A stretch of DNA of 64,000 bases from the NCBI GenBank assembly GCA_020744425.1, contig JAGMUV010000038.1, positions 186,001 to 250,000 on the forward strand, in the 5' to 3' direction. The notes under the pieces were generated by a model, which worked only from the letters and a program-made list of their open reading frames with translations, was not told the origin of the DNA and searched no databases. Each line of letters starts with the position of its first letter. Position 1 is the stretch's first letter. The stretch is from Dactylonectria macrodidyma (Eukaryota > Ascomycota > Sordariomycetes > Hypocreales > Nectriaceae). Shown piece by piece: positions 55,701 to 64,000 of this stretch. Made by a program: the position numbers and the translations under genes.

Positions 55701-57389
55701 CCGAATACAGTTCTAGATGCCAAGAAACAGGGGTGTTAAGATGCCTCGCCGTAGAGCTATCTCAACTGCTGCCCGTTTGCCATCGGTGTTTTGTACGCAA
55801 CCGTGTCGTGTGGTAAGGCACTCTCATGCCATGGCCTCACCTCAGCAGCGACGCCATGTGAACGTACTCGATCGAGATGTTTACCTTTGCGAACGCTGTC
55901 AAGTGGAGGGATGGGGAATGGGCATGGAGGAAATGCAACGTGACAACAAAAGGCCAGTCGCCAGTATACCAGTGTGCAATGCTAGCTCGCCTGAAGGCAC
56001 TGCTTATGCGACGACCAGATCACTTGCGCGCCGTCGTGGTTGACTCTTTCGTCATATGCAGCGAAGTCCTCATGGACGGAACTCGCTGCGATGCGGTCCC
56101 TTTCTGGCGTAAGGAATCTGACACGGTTGAAGATGCTCCGGTAATGGCATGGCGGGTCATTGCCCCCTCGGGTCGTGCTAGGCCCGTTTGGCTGAGCCCT
56201 CTGCCATTTTCGGAGTTCTCGGTCCGCCAGCTTTCGTTTCCCTGCATAGAGCTTGCGGCGGGAAGCCGAGTCCTGATCGCACCATCCCCGCAGAGTCGCG
56301 AGCTCCTCCTCAATCGCCGCGAGTTCAGGGCCGGTCCCCGATGCTTCCTTTTTTTCCGCTGGGAGAGACTGTAGCAGCTACGGGTTTCGCGCCACGGTCA
56401 AGCTGCGGAAAAGGTCATTGACGACGGTGCGCACCTCTGTGCCGAAGTGGCTACATTGACTGTCCGTACCACTATTGTTGGGCTGGTAGTGGTTATTGTA
56501 AGTGTTAGGGACCTTGTGACCCGCATGCTTCATTCTCTAAGCCAGGGAATAGAGCTAGTCTAAATGACGATGTAAGTAAAGCTATCCCTTTGAGTGCGGT
56601 AAGGCTCCAAATGCGTACCTTTTCTCGCAGCGTCCCACAGCCATCCGCGGTACATTGAGAAACGTGGGAAAAGTGAGGTCGCTCGATGTAGCATGTGGCT
56701 TAGCCGGTACTTTTACCACTAGCCAAAATAGCAGCGTGCTATGTACCGTTTAGCCAGTGGCCCCCTATTGGCGACAGCCCCTGTCCGGTACGAGGTTGGA
56801 GCCTTACCGCACTCAAAGGGATAGGTGAAGGATGAACGGAGAGGAGGGGTGGCGGTATACATACTGATCCAATACAGACCCTCCGCTCTAACTAGAGGGC
56901 GGGTGCGACTCGTCGAAGGGCCGTAACGGCCTACGATGAGCTGTGTGCCTGAAGCTTACGCTGTTAGTGCATCGCTTTCAGGACATTGGGGCATGCCCAT
57001 GAAAACGCGAAGACGCGTCCCGTGCCACGCGTCTCCACGACACGGATCGGCGACGACGGACAGAGAGTCCGCCGACAGGCGAAGTGACTTTTGTGGTGCA
57101 TAAATTTGTGTGACTTCTAATCTCTCGCTCCCTCGGACGGCTCTGCATCATCTGCTCGCAGCAAAACTCTTCGAGACCGACACTTATGTAACGGCAAACT
57201 GGAGACTGCGCAAACGCCACCTGTTCCGGCACTAGAGCACCTGGCCTACACTTCTCTACCGCCGGGGCTGGTGTACTCCTGTGGGAAGGTCTCCAGAAGG
57301 AGCATAAGGCTGACGGGGTCGTTAAGGCGTAGCTACGGCGGACCGGGCGGCTTCCCGGGAGGAGTAGGTTTTTCGAGGCTACCAAAGAA
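55701..57389. other. Degenerate, transposon-like region with unassigned frames
   Basis: Overlapping frames such as 55877-56374 (165 codons) lack recognisable domains. The region precedes the LINE 3' fragment and may be its decayed 5' part, but I could not find reverse-transcriptase motifs. A 29-bp inverted repeat lies within it. Confidence 0.3.
56582..56824. repeat. Perfect 29-bp inverted repeat around a 185-bp spacer
   Basis: CTATCCCTTTGAGTGCGGTA plus AGGCTCCAA at 56582-56610 is repeated exactly as reverse complement at 56796-56824. The 243-bp unit has no coding sequence. Perfect arms in an otherwise decayed region suggest a small mobile element or a recent duplication. No clear target duplication is visible in the flanks. 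Confidence 0.65.
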
Positions 57390-58815
57390 GCACCCGCTAG
57401 CGACACTCAAAGTATCAGTGAGTCGAAGGTACATCTCGCCGATGAAGAGACTGGCGCTTGCCCTTGGCGAGAGCGGAATCGGGCGGATGGAAACAATCGA
57501 AGCTAATGCAGCACCGCCGTGGCACGCCCGCGTGTCGCTGGTGTGTGAGGTAGATCGGAAGGTGGCGATAGCGGCAGCCAACAGCGTCGAAGACATCACT
57601 ATCACGACCAGCGCTTCCGACAGAGGAGGAATGGCGGGCACGGGAGGCATCATTAGCCACAAAGCAGTAGGGTAAGAGAATAGGGTCGTGGCTAGGTACT
57701 CGGTCACCCTCGGCTCGCGAGACGACCAGAACCCCTATACGGCCGAGTTGGGCGATAGCGATGGCATTGCGATGCATGCCTGACGGACTACGGGACCGAA
57801 GACTCACCATACTGTCAAGCGGCCAGTCAGCACTGAAGGCGATCGCGCGACCGCGACAACAATCGGGACAGTGCGCCATACGGGAAACCTACAACCACAT
57901 CCGACGACTAGGAAAAAGGCAACAACAGTGTTAGAATGATCTGGGTACCGTCCCGGGACGACGCGTTCCCCTTGGGACCCAAGGCGAAGAGACAGGCGCA
58001 GAGAGCAACCGAAGCAGGACGTACGGCAGAGACGCCGCCATACCAAGCTCGATCGACGCGGACAAGACTGGCGAGAGCACAGCGACAACTGCACCAGGCG
58101 CTACCGGACAGAGTGGGCGGCTTCTCCAAGAGGGTTGACAAAGCGCTACCAGGAAAACACATAAAGGTGCTATACGACGGACTGAAGAGGCGCGAACCAG
58201 ACAGGCTTTCACAGTTACGCACGGGAATGGCGAGGATCAACAGCTACCTGTCGAGGATCGGCGCGATGGAATCAGACTTGTCTGATTGCGGACGGGCAGT
58301 CGAAACAATGGGGCATTTTCTCTTTCGATGCACCAAGTGGGATGCACAACGCGAAGGCATGAGACAAATCGGGCAAAGCGAGATGGGAAACCTGTCGTTC
58401 TTTTTGGGAGGAAAGTCGGCATTGGACGGACCGAAGTGGTCACCTAACCTACAGGCGGTGCGAGCAACGATCAAATTTGCGATGAAGACGGGAAGACTGG
58501 GAGTGAAGTAGGAGAATGGGACATACTAGCAACCCCGGAACCAGGAAACATTGACACAATACTAACACAATGCAGCCTCATTTTGACAGACCATGCTTCA
58601 GCTGCTGAGGATAGGATGCTGAACACTTGGAGAAATAGGCCTTCATGCAGGCCTGTCAGAGAGAGTCAAGCGAGGCCAGAAGAAAGCGATTCAGGGAGAG
58701 AAAGTGGGGCTTTACTTTGTGGTCAGGATTGAAGTGGCAGAAATGTAAATAGCATAGCGTGTTCCATGGCCCTATGAGATCCGTTCTCCCGGGCGTAATA
58801 AATCTACTACTACTA
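57390..58815 (+). pseudogene. Tad-type LINE, 3' fragment (RNase H and C-terminal region) with CTA tail
   Basis: From about 57390 plus-strand frames give a LINE RNase H-like region (APPWHARVSLVCEVD, then DITITTSASDRGG and ILSSGQSALKAIARPRQQSG) broken by frameshifts. The usual first catalytic Asp appears as Ser. The final frame, 57936-58511, is open. It reads PGKHIKVLYDGLKRREPDRL, LSQLRTGMARINSYLSRIGA, ETMGHFLFRCTKWDAQREGM and NLSFFLGGKSALDGPKWSPN, the characteristic C terminus of fungal LINE ORF2. A ~290-bp 3' UTR ends in AATAAATCTACTACTAC. Reverse transcriptase, endonuclease and ORF1 are not visible: 5' truncation or decay, typical for LINEs. Confidence 0.8.
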
Positions 58816-59053
58816 CCGTATCGACTCGACAAATTTGCAAAACTTGGTGGGTCTCAGTACCCTTGCTAGCCTCTATTTTCAGGCTCTTGATTCGCTATCC
58901 TGCAGTAGAGGCTCTGACTGGCAGCTCGCAAGGCGGCAGAGGCTGGCTCTAAACTTGAACTTATGGGGCCAGAACCAACCAATAAGTCACGATCAGGGCA
59001 TGACCAGGGTACCAAGACCCACCATGTTTTGCAAATTTGTCGAGTCGATACGG
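58816..59053. mobile_element. 238-bp MITE with ~46-bp inverted repeats, TA target
   Basis: TA|CCGTATCGACTCGACAAATT at the left and its inverse ending at 59053|TA at the right. The inverted similarity continues through TTGCAAAAC(T/A)TGGTGGGTCT with few differences. No coding capacity. It is inserted exactly at the CTA-repeat tail of the LINE. Confidence 0.85.
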
Positions 59054-59180
59054 TAGTTCTCTCTCGACTATTCATTGGAGTAAGAAATCGCTATCGTGGT
59101 CAGACTCGCCCAAACAGCGTTGGCTGTACGGTACAGTGTTGCTAATAATATAGCAATAAAGTAGTATATTGCAATATAAC

Positions 59181-59825
59181 TGTTGGAACATCGCGGCCAA
59201 GATACATACAAGCAGATGGGATGCGGCAGGTGGTATGTGCGCCCACCTGGAAGCGATAAGGGGACTGCCTTATCGGCCTATGGGGCACAGATCCATATCT
59301 CCCCACTGCGCACCTGCTGGCTAGTTAGATGATACAACAACACAAGATCCATCAATACGAAGCCTAAATACAGCACTATTTCGGCTTCAACCAGTGGTTC
59401 GAACCCTACCCTTGTGAAACCTACAATAACCCATATGATATGGGACTTTCTCATATTGTGACAATATGATATGAAGATTTTGATATTGTGACAATATAAT
59501 ATGAGGAGGTCCATATTGGCAATATATTATTTATATTGGGTTGTCGGTCCTGGGGCAAAATTGCCTCTTGACAGTAGCCGGGCAGGATTTACCCTATACC
59601 AGCGACAGGGATACTTGGCATTTTATTGGCTAGCATTCACCTCAACAGCGTCCTTATTGACAATCAGACCTAACACGCGACCTCGCGTTTCTTCCACGCG
59701 TCAGGGGAGGTACGATTGGTACGGATCATGTTGGGCTGGGCCTACCGGTGGTTGTCTGCCGACATTGGCCATCGTCACCTCTGCCCATTTCTTTATCACT
59801 GTCGAGCCTAGACAGACTTACAGCC
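59181..59825. other. Unassigned repeat-like stretch upstream of the hAT gene
   Basis: Starts TGTTGGAACATCGCGG, a copia-LTR-like beginning, without a confirmed partner. At 59430-59500 GATATTGTGACAATAT-type palindromes are repeated (CATATTGTGACAATATG, GATATTGTGACAATATAATATG). The rest would include the 5' region of the hAT element. Confidence 0.3.
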
Positions 59826-60442
59826 ATGCCTCAACAACGCCTCCCTTTTGTAAAATGGTCACAACGAAGAGAGTCGTCAATTTCAGTTGACTTTTCGGAG
59901 TTTTCCAGCCAGCAGTTGCATGGCCTAGACGAAAGCCAAACATCCAAATCTCGACCTTGCACAGCCTCTACAACACCCTCCACCAAGCCCAGAACATCAC
60001 GAGTCTTCTCTCATATGCCAGACGACGAGATAGAGACGAGTTACTACAACCAGCGGACCGGAAAAGAAGAGTGGCGCTGCAAACATTGTAACAGAACGTA
60101 TGCCTGTTCTGGGGGTACTGCGGCTCCCGCAAAGCGTCTTATGGAACCTCTTCCTGACGGCCACGGTCTGCCAAAAGGAGCCCCGCGAACAGCTAAAGTG
60201 ACAACTAAACAAATGATTCTCGAACAAGCCCGTGCTGTGACAGAAGAAAATCCGCGCAAACGCCGTCGGCTCAACCATCAATCCGGAGGTTCGATCGACC
60301 TTGACTAGTTCGAAGTGTTGTATGTGAGGTTTATTACGGCGTGTTCTCTCCCATTTCGGCTTGTGGAATGCCCAGAGTTCCGGGCACTCTTGGCCTACAT
60401 AAATGACGATATCGGCACTTGGCTTCCAGATACTGCAGCGCT

Positions 60443-61353
60443 CCTAACAGTTCAATTCAATTCAAGATGGGGCTTCATATTGAACTGATATTGGTAACGT
60501 GGGCTCTATCTTGAACTGATATTGAATTGAATTGAATTGAATTGATAAATCTTGATAACTAATTAGTAAGCCGTTATCAGAGAGCTCGGGACAACGTACC
60601 ATAATATCTACCTATCTCTGAGCTTTGAACACGCTTGTTTCGTACCCAGATCTTCAAGCATGCGAGCATCTCGATAGTTTCCGTTCTCAACGAGTGTCTC
60701 TGCGTGCCTATCGTGAGCTTTGTTCGACTAAAACAGCGCTCACATTCACAAGCCGTTGAGGGTATCGTGAGATAATCCAACGTCATCTTGGCTAAAAGAG
60801 GATACTCGTCCTTCCGCGCTATCCACCAAGTAAGAGGATCGGCCACTGGGCGCTGTGGAAGCTCGAAATAAGCCTTGATGGGTAAGGTCTTGGAACTGGT
60901 CAGCAACGCTCCGGGCGCGCTCTAGCCGTGAAATCGCGGTGCTATGACGGTCCGCTTGGAAAGTAAAAAGCGAGGATGACGAAGAAGAAGCTTGGCTAAC
61001 TACATCAGTAGATACTGACGCGTTATCGTCGCCATCGATCATGTTGGTTGGTAGTGTTGTTGATTTTCGACCTCCCGGGAACGGGATTTTCAGCTGCGAC
61101 GGGCCGATTTTACTATGGGCAATTGAACGAATCGAAAGCGTGTGCCCCCGTGGCTGAAACGCCACCTTCTAAGACGTACTTCGGACCGAGTCAGAGCCGA
61201 GATTCAGAGGCATCATGGGCTTCTACACTTATCAAGATTTATCAATTCAGTTCAAGATGGAACTTATCCTGAACTGAATTGGTAAAATCCCATCTTGAAC
61301 TGATATTGAATTGACTTGAATTGAATTGAACTGATTTATCTTGAACTGTTAGG
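60443..61353 (-). mobile_element. Deleted hAT derivative (911 bp) inserted into the hAT gene
   Basis: Ends CCTAACAGTTCAA and its inverse TTGAACTGTTAGG are flanked by the direct repeat AGCGCT (60437-60442 and 61354-61359). hAT elements normally duplicate 8 bp, so only 6 clear bases is odd. Subterminal zones repeat TTCAATTCAA, TCAGTTCAAGAT and TTGATAAATCTTGATAA many times in both orientations. Inside, minus-strand frames give a transposase start region and the hAT dimerisation domain but no catalytic core. Confidence 0.7.
60577..61165 (-). pseudogene. Internally deleted hAT transposase remnant
   Basis: At 60746-61165 a frame includes NMIDGDDNASVSTDVVSQAS and a Ser-rich N-terminal-like stretch. 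It overlaps 60577-60906, which encodes the hAT C-terminal dimerisation domain (DPLTWWIARKDEYPLLAKMT then PSTACECERCFSRTKLTIG). The catalytic middle is missing. The remnant cannot catalyse transposition but its ends may be mobilised in trans. Confidence 0.7.
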
Positions 61354-61706
61354 AGCGCTGGCAGATACGCACGAGACCATCAGGAAATGGATCATGCGGC
61401 AGTACGAGGACCAGAAGGAGAAGGTCAAGCAGCGCATACAGTCGGCGAAGTCAAGAATTCACATCAGCTGCGACCTTTAGACTTCTCCCAACTCTTTGGC
61501 CATCTTAGGCGTAGTTGGCCACTACCGTAAAAACTCAGAAAACTCGGCCACTTGGGTGGAGCAGCTTGGCTTGCAGAACTGCCCCACCGCTAAAATTAGC
61601 CGAGGGCCAGTTTCAACTTCCAGCCTTCCGCACCCCCGCGCCTTCAATGCACCGCAACGCGGCCCTTGACAACGAAAATGACTGATGCCGGCTTTTTGGA
61701 TGTAAT

Positions 61707-62108
61707 ATGTGTGTTTTTGGTGTTGCAAGTGACCTTCTGAGCCTCTGCGCTGATCAATCAGATGTCACAGACGACTACGAGACCGCTGCCTGCTTCGAGC
61801 TCGGACAAACCTACCTCCTCGTATACCGGCTCCCTTCGACCCCAGGTCGAAATACCGGTATTTCCCTTACAAAAGATGGCTGCCACTATGCTTGGGTCAG
61901 AGAGGCAAGTAGGCCCTTAGTTGAGGATGTCTTGCGGAGCGGAAAGTTGGTGTTTTGCCGGCCTGAGCGCTACGGAAAGAGGTGGAAGAAGATGGACTGG
62001 CGTCTCGGCGTTGAGAGAGAATGGCAGGAGGGAAATGCGTTCTTTTGGCAAGATGATGCTATCAGCATAACTTCTGATGATGCTGAAGATGCTAGCCTAA
62101 GCAGATAA
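61707..62108 (+). CDS. Small second ORF of the SAP-pogo transposon, 133 aa
   Basis: Complete intronless frame (MCVFGVASDLLSLCADQSDV ...) inside the element's terminal repeats, convergent with the transposase and overlapping its stop region. Mid-protein it reads GQTYLLVYRLPSTPGRNTGI and later RYGKRWKKMDWRLGVEREW, with an acidic C terminus. No family recognised. A conserved role as accessory protein is possible but unproven. Confidence 0.5.
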   Translation: MCVFGVASDLLSLCADQSDVTDDYETAACFELGQTYLLVYRLPSTPGRNTGISLTKDGCHYAWVREASRPLVEDVLRSGKLVFCRPERYGKRWKKMDWRLGVEREWQEGNAFFWQDDAISITSDDAEDASLSR

Positions 62109-63831
62109 TCACCTCGGCTATTTGTTCCTTAGTTATCTGAGAATCATTCTCCTGGAGCCGTCGCACAAGATCTGCCTTCTTTCCTGATGTCCCCAGACCT
62201 CTAGTCTGCAGCCGGCCTTTCAGTTCCTTCACACGCTGACTGTCATAGTTCTTCCTAATCATAAGGTCCTCGTCATCCATAGAAATCATCTCTTCATCGT
62301 CAAAGAAAACGTCCACTTCCTCTTCTAATTTAATAGGGATTTGCTCGGCCATTTCCCAGCCTGTAAAGTCAATCTTATCAGCCGGAATATCCTTGATCTT
62401 GATGAAGCTATCTTCAAGTCCGTCAGGCCGCACACTTATCCCGCAGTTCAGGAACGCCTTTTTCACCATTTCTGCCTTCGTAATAAGCTTCTGAGTAGCC
62501 GTAGCAACTATATGTGTTATCATAATCCTTTTATCACTAACAGACCACTTAAAGCCCGGTTTTTCCTCACGTTCCTTACGCTCTACATACTCATCAGTTG
62601 CCTCCTCTAACCACTGCTTAAACGGCTTATTTATCGCCGTATCAAGCGGTTGCACAAGACTTGTACAGCCTCCTGGGATGAGCGCTAAAGTGATGTTCTG
62701 TTCTCTGAGTTTTCTCTTGATCAGGTCGGTATTATGGAACGTGGCTGCGTCCATCACTAGGAGCGTGTCTTCATCATCTTCAGATGCCAAGGGCGTAAGT
62801 TCTTCTTCAATCCATCGTAAGAGAAGCTCCTCGTTATTATATGCGGTTTTATTGAACTCCACGGTGACGTCAGGATGGTAGAGATCTCGTTCCTTTTCGT
62901 GGATTTGACCACCTTCCTCAGTAGGGGTGCCATGGAAAATGAGCTTCGGTTTAAGTCTGTGAATTCCATCTGCAAAAATGTACAACACTAGAGTTGCTTG
63001 CCTCTTATTCCACCCGGAACGGTCACTGTGGCCAGAAACCGTCTTCTCACCGCGTCGCTCCCACGTTGCGCCGTCAAGGAATTCGAAGGGAATTGGGGTC
63101 TCGTCGATGTTGAGTATAAGGCGCCGGCGGAATCGTCTTTTAGGGGAGTTCAGCATGATCGTAAATGCCCGATGTTGTGATCCAACTGAAGAGACGCGTC
63201 TGATGAATCGTAAGAAGTTATTCACAGTATTGATATAATCTTCTGGCCGCTTGGTTGACTGCTTTGTAATTCGACGCTTTACAATGTTGTGACGCCGAAG
63301 AAACCCGCGATACCAGCCCATAGAGAAAGTGAACGGGCTCACGAAGCCGGGATATAATTCTCTGAAAATCTCCCGTGATCTTCGGCGGAACCACGAAGTG
63401 GTGACAACTTTATGCTTCTCTCTACGGGCTCGAAAGTCTGTATACAGCATCCCTTCAAGTCCCGGCCACTTTGGTGCAAAACCCCGGGTTCGATCTGTCA
63501 CAAAAGACTCACTAAAGCGGGCTTTCCAGTCAGAGATCGTCTGGTGCGGTATTTTGAAGTGAAGCTCGGCATCTCTTAAGCTGGGCTCTCGAATCCAGCC
63601 TCTATCATCAATACGATGATGAAGCATCCACATGATAACCTCTTCTTTCTTCTTCTTAGAATAGTTTCTCTGCTTACGCACAATGGGCTTAGAAACCCGG
63701 TGTGTACGTTCCTTCAGAGGCGTTGGCTTTGGGCCGCGCTTTGGGGGCGTGAGAACCTGAGACCAAGTACGAATACGCACATTTGGGTCGATCTCTTGAA
63801 GGGGCGTCATTGTGCGAAAAAACGGCTTCAA
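62092..63831 (-). CDS. pogo/Tc1-like DDE transposase with C-terminal SAP domain, intact, 579 aa
   Basis: Intronless. The basic N terminus (PPKRGPKP, VRKQRNYSKKKKEEV) is followed by HTH segments (RDAELHFKIPHQTISDWKAR; WYRGFLRRHNIVKRR). The DDE core has Asp243 (LILNIDETPIPFEF), Asp361 (LLVMDAATFHNTD) and Asp397 (TSLVQPLDTAINKPF). An acidic linker follows, then a SAP-type helix-extended-helix at about 535-568 (VKELKGRLQTRGLGTSGKKA then DLVRRLQEN). SAP domains bind AT-rich scaffold-attachment DNA, so the module could bias target choice or DNA binding. No disabling mutation is visible. Confidence 0.9.
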   Translation of the reverse strand: MKPFFRTMTPLQEIDPNVRIRTWSQVLTPPKRGPKPTPLKERTHRVSKPIVRKQRNYSKKKKEEVIMWMLHHRIDDRGWIREPSLRDAELHFKIPHQTISDWKARFSESFVTDRTRGFAPKWPGLEGMLYTDFRARREKHKVVTTSWFRRRSREIFRELYPGFVSPFTFSMGWYRGFLRRHNIVKRRITKQSTKRPEDYINTVNNFLRFIRRVSSVGSQHRAFTIMLNSPKRRFRRRLILNIDETPIPFEFLDGATWERRGEKTVSGHSDRSGWNKRQATLVLYIFADGIHRLKPKLIFHGTPTEEGGQIHEKERDLYHPDVTVEFNKTAYNNEELLLRWIEEELTPLASEDDEDTLLVMDAATFHNTDLIKRKLREQNITLALIPGGCTSLVQPLDTAINKPFKQWLEEATDEYVERKEREEKPGFKWSVSDKRIMITHIVATATQKLITKAEMVKKAFLNCGISVRPDGLEDSFIKIKDIPADKIDFTGWEMAEQIPIKLEEEVDVFFDDEEMISMDDEDLMIRKNYDSQRVKELKGRLQTRGLGTSGKKADLVRRLQENDSQITKEQIAEVIICLG

Positions 63832-64000
63832 AATAGCATCAATTGAGGGAGAAAGGTGGAAAAGCAGGGAAATGCGAATTGCGACACCAAGTTTCTGATA
63901 TGTTACCCCTCAGTTGAGGCCGCCGCACTAAACACATAGAGACTAGAACTGCAGTAGTGCTAGGAGCTAACTCTCGTTGTCCCCACTCAAGTGGCCGAGT

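Larger units (their letters stand above)
59826..61525 (+). pseudogene. hAT transposase, N-terminal part, split by an insertion and carrying stops
   Basis: From ATG 59826 the frame has a BED-type zinc finger (EEWRCKHCNRTYACSGGT, then a basic PRKRRRLNHQSG). It meets TAG at 60306-60308 and continues in the same frame (FEVLYVRFITACSLPFRLVE, ALLAYINDDIGTWLPDTAA). At 60443 it is interrupted by a 911-bp insertion and resumes at 61360 (THETIRKWIMRQYEDQKEKV then SRIHISCDL). A second TAG sits where the family has Trp (CDLW-TSPNSLAIL), a G-to-A change. Near 61525 the gene is cut by the next transposon. Confidence 0.8.
61525..64000. mobile_element. pogo-like transposon with SAP-domain transposase and a second ORF (right end just beyond the window)
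   Basis: Left terminus contains ACTCGGCCACTTGGGTGG (about 61541); the inverse CCACTCAAGTGGCCGAGT occupies 63983-64000. About 11 further bases match at the left (AACTCAGAAA), so the true right end should lie just outside the window. It interrupts the hAT gene after HYR. It carries two convergent genes overlapping at their 3' ends by 17 bp. Confidence 0.75.

Noticed and set aside
57333..57879. Minus-strand frames over the LINE fragment
   Set aside because: The plus strand shows LINE RNase H and C-terminal motifs; the minus frames are shadows.
59385..59410. tRNA-like T-arm (GGTTCGAACCC)
   Set aside because: The flanking bases cannot form a T-stem and no anticodon or acceptor stem is present; GGTTCGAACC is simply self-complementary.

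Overview
The window is nuclear DNA of a filamentous ascomycete. The evidence is short introns (about 50-70 bp) with GT..AG borders, a fungal HET-S/NLR cell-death gene pair, a Pth11-type rhodopsin-domain receptor, a fungal ferric reductase, and many fungal transposons (pogo/Fot1, hAT, Helitron, Tad-type LINE, Ty1/copia). A 21.6-kb gene-free AT block looks like RIP (repeat-induced point mutation) debris. Only about seven stretches look like host genes; most of the rest is nested mobile DNA.

Layout. 1-2.2 kb: an NLR-type NACHT gene (minus, cut by the window edge) diverges from a HET-S-like HeLo/prion-domain gene (plus). Their ends carry matching amyloid-type motifs, the arrangement of a receptor and its cell-death executor, but the HET-S-like gene is frameshifted inside its prion domain. 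3.1-5.3 kb: a 5'-truncated membrane-protein gene and shuffled Helitron pieces. 5.6-13.8 kb: a probable composite element with TA target duplication. It contains two inward-facing DUF3716-type genes around a 3.8-kb two-gene transposon (intact 513-aa rve/DDE integrase plus a 389-aa accessory protein) with ~310-bp inverted repeats. A 2158-bp pogo element sits inside the right terminal repeat. 13.8-16.8 kb: a Helitron fragment, a short LTR and an intact pogo element whose terminal repeats are built from 17-bp iterons.

16.8-38.4 kb: AT-rich RIP-type block with no credible gene except possibly one 134-codon ORF in a GC-normal island. It holds degraded retroelement copies, tandem repeats, short solo LTRs and a MITE family whose cores are related while the outer iterons differ. 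38.4-46 kb: a small chromodomain-like gene and a young Ty1/copia element (267-bp LTRs, CCATG target duplication) with one in-frame TGA. 46.4-54.2 kb: ordinary gene space with a small P-loop kinase-like protein, a five-exon Pth11/SAT4 rhodopsin-domain protein and a four-exon ferric reductase. 55-64 kb: a second transposon cluster with a LINE 3' fragment, a MITE, a hAT gene interrupted by a deleted hAT derivative, and a pogo element encoding a SAP-domain transposase plus a small second ORF.

The one host system whose genes visibly belong together is the HET-S/NLR pair. All splice sites, boundaries and families were read by eye; no alignment or search was run.
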